This document shows positions 1 through 7,610 of a stretch of DNA of 37,806 nucleotides, in pieces. Source of the DNA: Helicobacter bilis ATCC 51630 (lineage in GTDB: Bacteria; Campylobacterota; Campylobacteria; Campylobacterales; Helicobacteraceae); the NCBI RefSeq assembly GCF_000686565.1, contig NZ_JMKW01000023.1, forward strand, positions 1-37,806. Reading direction: 5' to 3'. Under the pieces are notes generated by a model, which saw nothing but the letters and a program-made list of their open reading frames with translations, was not told where the DNA came from and searched no databases. Each line of letters opens with the position of its first letter. The stretch's first letter is position 1. Position numbers and translations under genes: made by a program.

Positions 1-108
1 TGAAGCTAGATTCTCAAACAATAAAGTAAGATTATAACAAAAAATATAATATCTATAAGCCCTATTTGGATTATTTACTTTCTATATCTGCGTAAAACAC
101 TTTAGCGA

Positions 109-330
109 CACTCAAAAATCCTGTCATGTTGAGCATTACGAAAAAGGTGAAATATCATTTTTAGATTCCAAGCCTTTGGGTGGGTGCAATATAGCAATAT
201 TTTAGATTCTATAAAAGATATTTCGTGCTTACGCACTCGCACGACCAAAGCTCTTGCCCACACTTGCAAATATGACACAACCTTAGATTCCAAACCATTG
301 GGTTGTCATTTTGAGTGCAGCGAAAAATCT
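109..330. repeat. Intergenic repeat region with two related elements
   Basis: Two similar stretches lie in this gene-free region. GTCATGTTGAG...CGAAAAA starts near 123 and GTCATTTTGAG...CGAAAAA starts near 304. A second pair, TTAGATTCCAAGCCTTTGGG near 161 and TTAGATTCCAAACCATTGGG near 283, is also duplicated. The short open frame across 102-293 (minus) follows the repeat and has no credible start signal, so I do not call a gene. I infer a dispersed intergenic element of the kind common in Helicobacter genomes; a genome self-search is needed to prove it. No other feature is visible in 1-348. Confidence 0.5.
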
Positions 331-348
331 AGCATAGATTCCTAAAAA

Positions 349-1083
349 CTATCTATATTCCTCTCTTTTCATAGAATCTATTTCTTGCTCTTTTTGAAAT
401 TCTTCTTTATACCACACAGGGATTTGCTGCATACCAGAGCGATATAGCATTTTTGTTTTATTTTTTACCTTGCTGATATTCCACATGCTTATATCTTGAT
501 TAAAGGACTTTGCATTATGAAACATATCACGCATGGTTAGCACCTTTTGCGTATCCCATCTATCTAATGCTTGATTAAAGCTATTTGCCCCAGCAAACAT
601 ACTTCCCATACCCTCTACATTGCTGACATTCCATGAGTTTAGCGGCTGATTAAACGCCTTTGCATTGAAAAACACGCCAAACATAAAACGCACTTTAGAT
701 ACATTCCACTTGTCTAGCGGTTGATTAAAGCTACTTGCTTCATAAAACATGCCACTCATACTTACCACATTAGAAACATTCCAATCATTAATATTGTGAT
801 TAAAAAACTTCGCATGAGAGAACATATAGCTCATATCCACCACATTAGACACATTCCAAGATTCTATACCGCTAAAATCCTTGCGAGTCGTATTCTCAAA
901 AAGTCTGCTCATATCTGTAATATTACTTGTATCAATCGCACTTAAAGGAATGCTTGGGTCTTTCAATAAACGAATAAGATATTCTTTTGTCTTTGGGGCA
1001 TATATCTCTTGTGCCACTGCCAAATGACCACACATAAAACATAACAGATAAGCACACATTATAACCATAATATTTTTTCTCAT
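349..1083 (-). CDS. BspA-like (DUF285) repeat surface/secreted protein
   Basis: A 244-residue protein with an N-terminal signal peptide (basic MRKN, hydrophobic to about residue 22, cleavage near AVA-Q). Most of the mature part is about six tandem repeats of 25 residues with the pattern M..MF..A..FNQ.L..WNVS.V. This is the DUF285 / BspA-type repeat known from surface proteins of Mycoplasma and many gut bacteria. The repeats run from about residue 57 to 205, followed by a short charged tail rich in E, Q and K. There is no anchor or C-terminal membrane segment, so secretion or periplasmic location is inferred. It is a single minus-strand gene divergent from hrcA. AAAGG precedes the ATG, and a TGCTATAAT box lies about 30 bases upstream. 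Function is unknown; a role in adhesion or surface binding is plausible by family only. Confidence 0.8.
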   Translation of the reverse strand: MRKNIMVIMCAYLLCFMCGHLAVAQEIYAPKTKEYLIRLLKDPSIPLSAIDTSNITDMSRLFENTTRKDFSGIESWNVSNVVDMSYMFSHAKFFNHNINDWNVSNVVSMSGMFYEASSFNQPLDKWNVSKVRFMFGVFFNAKAFNQPLNSWNVSNVEGMGSMFAGANSFNQALDRWDTQKVLTMRDMFHNAKSFNQDISMWNISKVKNKTKMLYRSGMQQIPVWYKEEFQKEQEIDSMKREEYR

Positions 1084-1111
1084 ATCACACCTTTAAATAA
1101 TCTAAAACTAC

Positions 1112-1117
1112 ATTATA
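1112..1117 (-). promoter_or_regulatory. -10 box for the BspA-like gene
   Basis: On the minus strand the sequence reads TGCTATAAT, an extended -10 box, about 29 bases before the ATG at 1083. No -35 is evident, which is usual for Helicobacter housekeeping promoters. Confidence 0.55.
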
Positions 1118-1250
1118 GCAGAAGCTTATGGTTTTCAAAAAAAACACACAAATGGCTACATAGGATTCTATTATTTAGCATACTTATATAAAATTTCTAA
1201 GTATTATGAATAAATAAAGTTTATATTAATTGACTAAAGTTTTTAAAAAT

Positions 1251-1277
1251 TTAGCAATTTTTTATATCAAGTGCTAA
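1251..1277 (+). promoter_or_regulatory. CIRCE-like HrcA operator
   Basis: TTAGCAATT, nine bases, then AAGTGCTAA. The CIRCE consensus is TTAGCACTC-N9-GAGTGCTAA. Spacing is exact; the right half differs from consensus at one position and the left half at two. It sits just upstream of the hrcA -10 box, so bound HrcA would block RNA polymerase. This predicts autorepression of the hrcA-grpE-dnaK operon. Confidence 0.8.
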
Positions 1278-1293
1278 TTATATTTACTTTTTA

Positions 1294-1302
1294 TGCTATA
1301 AT
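1294..1302 (+). promoter_or_regulatory. Extended -10 promoter of the hrcA operon
   Basis: TGCTATAAT ends 32 bases before the hrcA ATG. There is no good -35; the CIRCE-like element occupies that region. An AAAGG ribosome site follows at 1324-1328. Confidence 0.7.
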
Positions 1303-1334
1303 ACCACTCAAATTTTTGCAAATAAAGGTTTTGT

Positions 1335-2156
1335 ATGAGTATGAAGAGAGAATTACTCATAGGGATTATAGAAGAGTATATTAAGAGCAAAGAGCCAATT
1401 GGTTCAGAGTTTTTAAAATCAAAGCAAAATCTCTCTATCTCATCAGCCACTATTCGCAATTATTTTAAGGTCTTGGAAAAAGAAGGTGCATTATTCCAGC
1501 CACATATTAGTAGCGGTAGAATCCCGACAAATGCTACTTTATATGCGTATTGGAAAAATGTATTGCAATATGTATGTCAAAGTGATGTAGTGATAACTGC
1601 AGCAAAGTTGCAAAGCCTAAGCTCACATTATGGAATCTACTGCATTGTGATTCCAAAAAATGATAATCGCTTAGAATCTGTAATCAATACGCATGGCTAT
1701 CTTATCTTACAATTTAGTCGTGGCGAGACATTGATACAATATTCTGAAGCACTAAGTCGTTTTTTAGAATCTTTTATGTTAGCAGATATACATGATATTT
1801 TAAAGGTTGCAAATGAAGTTGGTGCAGGTGAGTTAAAGCGGAAGCTTATGGCGTTATTGCAGGTAGATTCTGAAGAGCATTGCTTTCAGTGTGGAAGTGA
1901 GTATATAAGCACTATCGCACAAAGCAATGCTGCACAATATCTTAATGCGATACAAGGCAGGACGCTTTTATCATGTGGTAATGGAATCTACTTTGATAAC
2001 ATTGTATCAAATGGGCATTTAGCCATTATACATGATGTGTTGTATATGAATGCAAAGACACAAAGCACATATCAAGCTAGAATGATGTGTATCGGCGATT
2101 TGCTATGTGATTATAAGAGTTTTTATGCAGAATTAGGATTTAGTAATTTTGCATAA
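1335..2156 (+). CDS. hrcA: Heat-inducible transcription repressor HrcA
   Basis: A 273-residue protein. The N-terminal winged helix is clear: KRELLIGIIEEYI, then KEPIGSEFL, then SISSATIRNYFKVLEKEGAL and the HISSGRIPT turn, all typical of HrcA. The rest is shorter than in Firmicutes HrcA (about 340 residues), as usual in Helicobacter. HrcA binds CIRCE operators and represses chaperone genes, usually needing GroEL to stay active. A CIRCE-like site lies 58 bases upstream, so autoregulation is likely. It is the first gene of the heat-shock operon, with grpE 66 bases downstream. In H. pylori, HrcA acts together with HspR; no HspR site is called here. The start at 1335 is supported by AAAGG seven bases before it; a second in-frame ATG at 1341 is less well spaced. 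Confidence 0.93.
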   Translation: MSMKRELLIGIIEEYIKSKEPIGSEFLKSKQNLSISSATIRNYFKVLEKEGALFQPHISSGRIPTNATLYAYWKNVLQYVCQSDVVITAAKLQSLSSHYGIYCIVIPKNDNRLESVINTHGYLILQFSRGETLIQYSEALSRFLESFMLADIHDILKVANEVGAGELKRKLMALLQVDSEEHCFQCGSEYISTIAQSNAAQYLNAIQGRTLLSCGNGIYFDNIVSNGHLAIIHDVLYMNAKTQSTYQARMMCIGDLLCDYKSFYAELGFSNFA

Positions 2157-2222
2157 AGATTCTTTAAGTTATTTTTCATAATGAAAGTAGCTTAGAATCT
2201 TTAAAAAGAGAAAGGAGCATAC

Positions 2223-2777
2223 ATGGATAAAAATGAAGAAGTATCTAATGACTTAGAATCTACTCAAGCAGATGATGAAGCAGACACTTTAGAATCTACA
2301 CAAGATTCTGAAGAAATCGCAAAGTTTGAGCAAGATGAGAGTTTATTAGAACAAAAGATAAAAGATTTACAAGATCAATATTTACGCACACACGCAGATT
2401 TTGAGAATGTAAAAAAGCGACTTGAAAAGGAAAAGGCACAAGCTCTCGAGTATGCAAACCAAAATATCTTAAAGGACTTGTTGCCTATAATTGACACGCT
2501 TGAAAAAGCTTTGGAATCTGCAAACGCATTGCCTAGCGGCGATAAGATTGCAGAGGGACTAAATCTTGTGCTTGGTAATTTTAGCAAAGTCTTGGGTAAG
2601 CATGGAGTAGAGGCTATCAATACAGAAGATGGCTTTGACCCAAACCTACATGAAGCTATCATGCAAGTAAAAGATGATGAAAAAGAAGATGGTGCAATAA
2701 AGCAAGTATTGCAAAAAGGCTATAAGTATAAAGAACGCACATTGCGACCAGCGATGGTAAGCATTGTAAAAAATTAA
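2223..2777 (+). CDS. grpE: Nucleotide exchange factor GrpE
   Basis: A 184-residue cytoplasmic protein. The first 45 residues are acidic and low in complexity ([17 protein letters not shown]), followed by a long coiled coil from about 40 to 95 ([29 protein letters not shown]). The C-terminal beta domain carries the family signature: [20 protein letters not shown] and then [16 protein letters not shown]. GrpE dimers release ADP from DnaK. The gene has a strong AAGGAG ribosome site at 2212-2217 and sits between hrcA and a small secreted-protein gene that separates it from dnaK. The acidic N-terminus contains several Glu-Ser and Asp-Ser pairs encoded by the genome's frequent GAATCT/GATTCT word. 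Confidence 0.95.
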   Translation: MDKNEEVSNDLESTQADDEADTLESTQDSEEIAKFEQDESLLEQKIKDLQDQYLRTHADFENVKKRLEKEKAQALEYANQNILKDLLPIIDTLEKALESANALPSGDKIAEGLNLVLGNFSKVLGKHGVEAINTEDGFDPNLHEAIMQVKDDEKEDGAIKQVLQKGYKYKERTLRPAMVSIVKN

Positions 2778-2780
2778 TTT

Positions 2781-2806
2781 TGTTGAAAGGATAGGATATG
2801 AGTAAA
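2781..2806 (+). repeat. Left copy of a 26-bp direct repeat shared with the dnaK start
   Basis: Positions 2781-2806 match 3198-3223 at 24 of 26 bases. Each copy holds the ribosome site TTGAAAGGATA, the ATG and the first codons (Met-Ser-Lys). The two copies flank the small gene and its hairpins. Confidence 0.8.
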
Positions 2807-3118
2807 AACTTGATAGGAAAATGCCTGTTTGGTGCTTTTATCTCTCTTGGTGTTGTTTTAGCAAATAATGTTAAAACGCCGACATGTAAGGAAGCTGCTG
2901 TTTCTATGCAGGAAATGTCTCAATCCGGTGATTGTGTGTATAGCTATACCAATGCGAAAACATTATCTGTTGATAAAGCAAATGGCATTATTACATGTCA
3001 AGCAATAGCAAGCAGAGAATGCCCTAATATGCCAGAAGAAAATACAAAGGAAACCATAAAATTCACGGCAAAATATGGCGTAGTAACACAGCAAATTTAT
3101 GAAGATGAAGGATATTAA
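2798..3118 (+). CDS. Small secreted protein in the heat-shock operon, unknown function
   Basis: A 106-residue protein with a signal peptide (GKCLFGAFISLGVVLA, likely cut after LA or LANN). The mature part is about 80 residues and holds four cysteines (in TCKEA, GDCVY, ITCQA and RECPN), so two disulfides are possible in the periplasm. I recognise no family. It lies 20 bases after grpE and is preceded by a copy of the dnaK translation-start region, so it is probably translated at dnaK-like efficiency. It is followed by two hairpins before dnaK. In H. pylori grpE and dnaK are adjacent, so this gene looks inserted. A heat-shock-controlled periplasmic protein is an inference from position only. 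Confidence 0.8.
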   Translation: MSKNLIGKCLFGAFISLGVVLANNVKTPTCKEAAVSMQEMSQSGDCVYSYTNAKTLSVDKANGIITCQAIASRECPNMPEENTKETIKFTAKYGVVTQQIYEDEGY

Positions 3119-3143
3119 GATTCTAAAATATAGAATCTTAATA
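3113..3143 (+). terminator. Perfect 13-bp hairpin after the small secreted gene
   Basis: TATTAAGATTCTA (3113-3125), loop AAATA, TAGAATCTTAATA (3131-3143). The stem overlaps the stop codon of the upstream gene. There is no long T run after it, so it may be an RNA-processing or attenuation hairpin rather than a full terminator, leaving dnaK in the operon. Confidence 0.65.
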
Positions 3144-3156
3144 AGGTTTAAAAACG

Positions 3157-3177
3157 CTTAGATTTTTAGAATCTAAG
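3157..3177 (+). terminator. Second hairpin upstream of dnaK
   Basis: CTTAGATT (3157-3164), loop TTTAG, AATCTAAG (3170-3177); perfect 8-bp stem, 20 bases before the dnaK ribosome site. It follows the first hairpin directly. The same pair of words, in the opposite order, forms the terminator after dnaK. Confidence 0.5.
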
Positions 3178-3197
3178 TTTGATAATTTTAATTTAAT

Positions 3198-3223
3198 TGT
3201 TGAAAGGATAAAATATGAGTAAA
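3198..3223 (+). repeat. Right copy of the 26-bp direct repeat (dnaK start)
   Basis: Matches 2781-2806 at 24 of 26 bases, with the only differences AA versus GG just before the ATG. It provides the dnaK ribosome site AAAGGA. Confidence 0.8.
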
Positions 3224-5122
3224 GTTATAGGAATTGATTTAGGCACAACAAATTCTGCAATGGCAGTGTTTGAAGGAAATGAAGGCAAAATCATTGCAAA
3301 CAAAGAAGGAAAAAATACAACTCCTTCAATCGTTGCATTTACAGATAAAGGCGAGATTCTAGTTGGCGAACCAGCAAAAAGACAAGCCATCACAAACCCG
3401 CAAAAAACCATTTATTCTATTAAAAGAATTATGGGGCTTATGTTTGATGAAGATAAGGCAAAAGAAGCAGAAAAAAGACTGCCCTATAAAATCATTGATA
3501 GAAATGGGGCTTGTGCGGTAGAGATCGCTGATAAAATCTATACACCACAAGAAATTTCTGCAAAGATTCTAATGAAAATCAAAGAAGATGCAGAAAGCTA
3601 CTTGGGCGAGAGCGTTACAGAAGCAGTGATCACCGTGCCAGCATATTTCAATGACGCACAAAGAAAAGCGACAAAAGAAGCAGGGACAATCGCAGGGCTA
3701 AATGTATTAAGAATCATTAACGAGCCAACTTCTGCTGCCCTTGCCTATGGTTTGGATAAAAAAGATTCTGAAAAAATCATGGTATATGACCTAGGCGGTG
3801 GGACATTTGATGTTACCGTGCTTGAAACTGGCGATAATGTCGTAGAAGTTTTAGCGACAGGCGGTGATGCGTTTTTAGGTGGCGATGATTTTGATAATAA
3901 AATCATTGATTGGGTAAGCGAAGAGTTTAAAAATGATGAAGGCATTGATTTAAAAAGCGATGTTATGGCATTACAAAGGCTTAAAGATTCTGCAGAAAAT
4001 GCGAAAAAAGAGCTAAGCAGTGCGACTGAAACAGAGATAAATCTCCCCTTTATTACCGCAGATGCAAGTGGTCCAAAGCATTTAGTTAAAAAGCTTACAA
4101 GAGCGAAATTTGAGACACTTATTAGCAGTCTTATTGATGATACGATTAAAAAGATAGATTCTGTTATCAAAGATGCAGGACTTGATAAAAGCGAGATTAG
4201 CGAAGTCGTTATGGTGGGTGGCTCTACAAGAATCCCAAAAGTGCAAGAAGAGGTAAAAAGATTTATCGGTAAAGAGTTGAATAAATCTGTGAATCCAGAT
4301 GAGGTTGTAGCGGTTGGTGCGGCTATTCAAGGTGGCGTGTTAAAAGGTGATGTAAAAGATGTGCTTTTACTTGATGTAACGCCTTTAAGTCTTGGTATCG
4401 AAACTCTAGGTGGCGTAATGTCAAAAATCATTGAGAAAGGCACAACAATCCCAGCGAAAAAATCACAAACTTTCTCTACTGCTGAAGATAATCAACCAGC
4501 AGTTTCTATACAGATTTTTCAAGGTGAGAGAGAACTTGCAAGGGATAATAAAAAGCTTGGAAACTTTGATTTACAAGGCATTGCCCCAGCCCCAAGAGGT
4601 GTGCCACAAATTGAAGTAACACTTGATATTGACGCAAATGGTATCTTAACCGTTTCAGCAAAAGATAAAAACACAGGTAAGTCACAAGAGATTAAAATCA
4701 CAGGCTCAAGCGGTCTATCTGATGAAGAAATCGAAAAAATGGTAAAAGATGCAGAATTGCATAAAGAAGAAGATTCTAAACGCAAAGAAACGATAGAAGC
4801 AAGAAATCAAGGCGACAATCTCGTCTATCAAGTGGAAAAAAGCCTTGAAGAAATGCGTAAAGATGAGAATAAAGGCAAGGTTGATGAAAGCGTATTAGCC
4901 CAAGCTGAAAGCGTGAAAGACTCACTCAAAGAGATTCTAAAAAATGAAGCAGCAAGTAAAGCAGATATAGAATCTAAAATCAAAGAGTTAAACGAAGTCT
5001 TTGCAAAACTCGCAGCGGTTCAAGGCACAAATGCTGGAGCAAACCCGCAAGGTCAGCAACAAAACAGCACAAAGAAAAAAGATGATGATGTAATTGATGC
5101 CGAAGTTGTCGATGAGAAATAA
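3215..5122 (+). CDS. dnaK: Chaperone DnaK (Hsp70)
   Basis: A 635-residue cytoplasmic Hsp70, close to the usual 620-640. ATPase signatures are intact: [10 protein letters not shown] at the N-terminus, [14 protein letters not shown] near 190-205 and [13 protein letters not shown] near 330-345. The substrate-binding domain follows ([14 protein letters not shown] near 390), then the helical lid and a low-complexity tail with many Q, G and K, ending in the conserved acidic [11 protein letters not shown]. It works with GrpE (same operon) and DnaJ (not in the window) in ATP-driven folding. Expression should follow the CIRCE-controlled promoter at 1294, with possible modulation by the two hairpins just upstream. 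The start is fixed by AAAGGA seven bases before the ATG. A strong inverted repeat with a T run closes the operon. Confidence 0.98.
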   Translation: MSKVIGIDLGTTNSAMAVFEGNEGKIIANKEGKNTTPSIVAFTDKGEILVGEPAKRQAITNPQKTIYSIKRIMGLMFDEDKAKEAEKRLPYKIIDRNGACAVEIADKIYTPQEISAKILMKIKEDAESYLGESVTEAVITVPAYFNDAQRKATKEAGTIAGLNVLRIINEPTSAALAYGLDKKDSEKIMVYDLGGGTFDVTVLETGDNVVEVLATGGDAFLGGDDFDNKIIDWVSEEFKNDEGIDLKSDVMALQRLKDSAENAKKELSSATETEINLPFITADASGPKHLVKKLTRAKFETLISSLIDDTIKKIDSVIKDAGLDKSEISEVVMVGGSTRIPKVQEEVKRFIGKELNKSVNPDEVVAVGAAIQGGVLKGDVKDVLLLDVTPLSLGIETLGGVMSKIIEKGTTIPAKKSQTFSTAEDNQPAVSIQIFQGERELARDNKKLGNFDLQGIAPAPRGVPQIEVTLDIDANGILTVSAKDKNTGKSQEIKITGSSGLSDEEIEKMVKDAELHKEEDSKRKETIEARNQGDNLVYQVEKSLEEMRKDENKGKVDESVLAQAESVKDSLKEILKNEAASKADIESKIKELNEVFAKLAAVQGTNAGANPQGQQQNSTKKKDDDVIDAEVVDEK

Positions 5123-5148
5123 AATTTTTTGAGCCTATTAACCCCTTG

Positions 5149-5187
5149 AATCTAAGCTTGATTTATTTAAATTGATCTTAGATTTTT
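5149..5187 (+). terminator. Terminator of the hrcA-grpE-dnaK operon
   Basis: AATCTAAG (5149-5156) pairs with CTTAGATT (5177-5184); inside it, ATTT and AAAT can extend the structure. Five T follow (5183-5187). It lies 27 bases after the dnaK stop. Confidence 0.65.
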
Positions 5188-5355
5188 AAAGCTAGTTGGC
5201 ATACTCCCTTATTGCACAAAGATTGGGTTACTCGCTGACCCCACAATAAAACTTTTTATAATCTCTCTCATTTATAACCTTATAATTTTAATTTAGCTTA
5301 TAAAGCAGTCAATTTTACAATGTCATCAGATACTCAACAATACACAATGTTTTGT

Positions 5356-5361
5356 TATAAT
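5356..5361 (+). promoter_or_regulatory. -10 box deciding the ABC ATPase start
   Basis: TATAAT, with AAGGA at 5377-5381 and TTG at 5389 downstream in perfect spacing. Transcription from here would begin near 5368, after the earlier in-frame ATG at 5320, which therefore cannot be the start for this transcript. Confidence 0.55.
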
Positions 5362-5388
5362 CTCTACTTTTTATCTAAGGACTACTTT

Positions 5389-6141
5389 TTGGAAACGATA
5401 CTAAAACTACACAATGTCAGCAAACATTATGATGGAATAATAGCTCTTGATAATATCAGCTTTACACTAAATAGTGGCGATATTTTCGGGCTTTTAGGGC
5501 GAAATGGCGGTGGTAAAACCACAATGATTAAAATCATTACTTCAATGCTTACAGATTTTACTGGCGATATTGAATTTTTAGGGCATAATCTAAGGGATAA
5601 AAAGAATCTCATCTTTTTTAAGCAGCATATTGCCTATTTGCCTGATAGAGATTTTTTATACTCACACATGAATGGCTTGCAAAGCATTGCATTTTTCAAG
5701 GATTTTTTCAGTGATTTTGATGATAAGAAGGCTTTAGAGATTTTTCGACTATTAGATGTAGTGCCGACACAAAAAATTAGCACAATGTCAAAGGGACAAG
5801 CAGAAAAGTTAGCCCTATCACTCATGCTTGCAAGGGAGGCAAAACTCTATCTTTTTGATGAGCCTTTAGCTGGGGCTGATGTGATTAGCCGTGATGAGAT
5901 TTTTAAGCTGATTGCTACATATTGTAAGAGTGGAGCGACTATCATTGCTACGCATTTAATCTCTAGTGTAGAAGCCATTCTCACTAAAGCCTTGTTTTTG
6001 AATAAAAAGGCTATGGCTTATGGTAGTAAGGAGGAGTTATTAATAGATTTTAATAGCCTTGCAGATAGCTTTAGATATTATGCGAGTGATAGCACTATAA
6101 AGCCTTTAAAACAACTTGAAAATACAGAATCTAAAGAGTAA
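5389..6141 (+). CDS. ABC transporter ATP-binding protein
   Basis: About 250 residues from the TTG at 5389; reading from the ATG at 5320 would add 23 residues before the usual start of the fold. Walker A is GLLGRNGGGKTT, where the usual GxNGAGKTT alanine is glycine. The signature motif is a weak MSKGQAEKL instead of LSGGQ. Walker B is LYLFDEPLAGAD and the H-loop is IIATH. The domain resembles the ATPases of ABC-2 type exporters (YhcG/YtrB/EcsA-like). It is followed after 8 bases by a membrane protein gene, so the two probably form one transporter. The substrate is unknown. TTG as start is inferred from the ribosome site AAGGA and the -10 box placement. Confidence 0.85.
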   Translation: METILKLHNVSKHYDGIIALDNISFTLNSGDIFGLLGRNGGGKTTMIKIITSMLTDFTGDIEFLGHNLRDKKNLIFFKQHIAYLPDRDFLYSHMNGLQSIAFFKDFFSDFDDKKALEIFRLLDVVPTQKISTMSKGQAEKLALSLMLAREAKLYLFDEPLAGADVISRDEIFKLIATYCKSGATIIATHLISSVEAILTKALFLNKKAMAYGSKEELLIDFNSLADSFRYYASDSTIKPLKQLENTESKE

Positions 6142-6149
6142 GGAATATC

Positions 6150-6887
6150 ATGCAAATAGCAAAAACCCCATTAAAAACGCATATCTCACACGCCCTAAAA
6201 ATATGTAAGCATGAGTTTCTCATGTCTAGAATCTTGCTTATTATCGTGTGTATTATCATGGCGATAAATCTGCTTATATTTATCAATAATGATCCGCATT
6301 CTGCTACATTTTTCATTTTAATAGGGATTCAATATTTTGCGTTTTTTATATGCAGCATCACCTATGTGCTAAGTGCGGCTATAAGCTTTTATCAAGGTGT
6401 CTTTGGGAAACACGCCTATTTAACACATGCTTTGCCTGTGAGTATTGAGAGCATTATTGGCGCAAAGATTCTCATTTATTTCTTATGGTTTTTAGTGATT
6501 TTTGCGGCTTTCATATTTGCCCTTTATGCAGGCACAAGTGGCATATCATCGATACAAGAGCTTTTAGTATTTTTTAAAAAGACGCTAGATTTTATATGGA
6601 GACTTATTCCACTTTTTATACTTTCTGTTTTACAAGAGATTGTGTTTATATTTATGGTGGTAGCCTTAGTCCATCGTAAGAAGACTTACACTTTATTTAT
6701 TGGTATTTTGACTTATTTTGGAATCAAAGTGCTATTACTCATACTTTTTGGAATATTATCTAATTTAATGCCAGATAACATAGAAGAGAATACAATTTTA
6801 TTATTACTCTATCTTTATAATATTTTATTGCTTTGCTTGTTTTACTTTATATGCCATAGAATCATTAAGTATAAATTAGCACTTTAA
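6150..6887 (+). CDS. ABC-2 type transporter membrane protein
   Basis: A 245-residue, strongly hydrophobic protein with about six membrane segments (near 30-47, 52-75, 105-130, 150-175, 180-205 and 215-240). A short cytoplasmic N-terminus carries basic residues. It has no recognised binding motif. Its position 8 bases after the ATPase gene, with GTAAGGA before the ATG, makes it the permease half of that transporter. The size and layout resemble small ABC-2 permeases paired with YtrB-like ATPases. The substrate cannot be read from sequence. I am sure it is a membrane protein and fairly sure about the pairing. Confidence 0.75.
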   Translation: MQIAKTPLKTHISHALKICKHEFLMSRILLIIVCIIMAINLLIFINNDPHSATFFILIGIQYFAFFICSITYVLSAAISFYQGVFGKHAYLTHALPVSIESIIGAKILIYFLWFLVIFAAFIFALYAGTSGISSIQELLVFFKKTLDFIWRLIPLFILSVLQEIVFIFMVVALVHRKKTYTLFIGILTYFGIKVLLLILFGILSNLMPDNIEENTILLLLYLYNILLLCLFYFICHRIIKYKLAL

Positions 6888-7269
6888 TTTTTCGTGATAA
6901 TAAGTCAGCCTTGTTTTTAGGTTTTATACATACATAAAGAAGTGATGCGAGAAGCCTAATCGTATAATCAAAAACTAGATTTCAGTCTAAACTCGAATGG
7001 AGTGTGCTATTTTAGGATACAAGATAGAAACCTATATGTTAAATGTTTGCTTACAACCTTGTAAAAATAAATAACATGTGAATCGACAATAAGATATAAA
7101 AAAACAACAAAATGCTAACTTTTTGGCTATCTTAAATAAGCTAGGAATCTTCATTTTTAAGATATAATACGCAATTTATGGAACAAATTATGCTTTAAAT
7201 CAGGTGTGTTGTGGGTAGCTTCATTTATGTCTAGTTGCCTAAAGACGACAGAGATTCAAAGGATTGAGT
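6888..7269. other. Gene-free region upstream of the flagellar block
   Basis: I see no coding frame here. It contains a possible -10 (CGTATAATC near 6960) of unknown use and the stronger TATAAT at 7163-7168. In H. pylori flhF and flhG lie upstream of this fliA group; neither is present here, so the local order is rearranged. Confidence 0.5.
7163..7168 (+). promoter_or_regulatory. -10 box for the fliA operon
   Basis: TATAAT in AAGATATAATACG, about 100 bases before the first gene. The leader would be some 90 bases long. Confidence 0.5.
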
Positions 7270-7584
7270 ATGTTGAAGCAAGAGAATTATTTGAGTTTTG
7301 CTATCGTAGTAGGGTTTTTTCTTGGATTAATGTTTGGTATCGCAAAGTTTGATGAACCAGAGCTTATGGTGCTTTGGACGATACTTGCTACAATGGGGAT
7401 TTACCTTATTACAACGGTGTGTATATCGGCGTATTATTTGTTTATGGATTCTCATGGCACAAAACTTCATAAAGAGCGTTTAGAAGAAAGTCTTGAGCAT
7501 TACCGCAAAGAGTTTGATAAGAAAGAGCAAGAGGCACAAAACATTCGCAACTTTATTAAAGGGTTGCAAGGTTCAGAGAGTTAA
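7270..7584 (+). CDS. Small membrane protein linked to fliA (HP1033-like position)
   Basis: A 104-residue protein with two membrane segments (about 9-25 and 36-58) and a C-terminal charged helix likely to be a cytoplasmic coiled coil (KERLEESLEHYRKEFDKKEQEAQ). In H. pylori a small protein of unknown function also lies directly before fliA, so this is probably its counterpart by position; sequence identity was not tested. The ATG at 7270 is preferred over the in-frame TTG at 7264 because AAAGGA (7258-7263) sits six bases before it and abuts the TTG. It ends 26 bases before fliA and probably shares its transcript. Confidence 0.7.
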   Translation: MLKQENYLSFAIVVGFFLGLMFGIAKFDEPELMVLWTILATMGIYLITTVCISAYYLFMDSHGTKLHKERLEESLEHYRKEFDKKEQEAQNIRNFIKGLQGSES

Positions 7585-7610
7585 AGCTAAGATAATAAAA
7601 AGGATAAGGT

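Noticed and set aside
102-293. 63-residue minus-strand frame in the left intergenic region
   Set aside because: It follows repeat sequence with no start signal or family likeness.
721-945. Open frame opposite the BspA-like gene, His/Ile rich
   Set aside because: It mirrors the repeated codons of the minus-strand gene and has no ribosome site.
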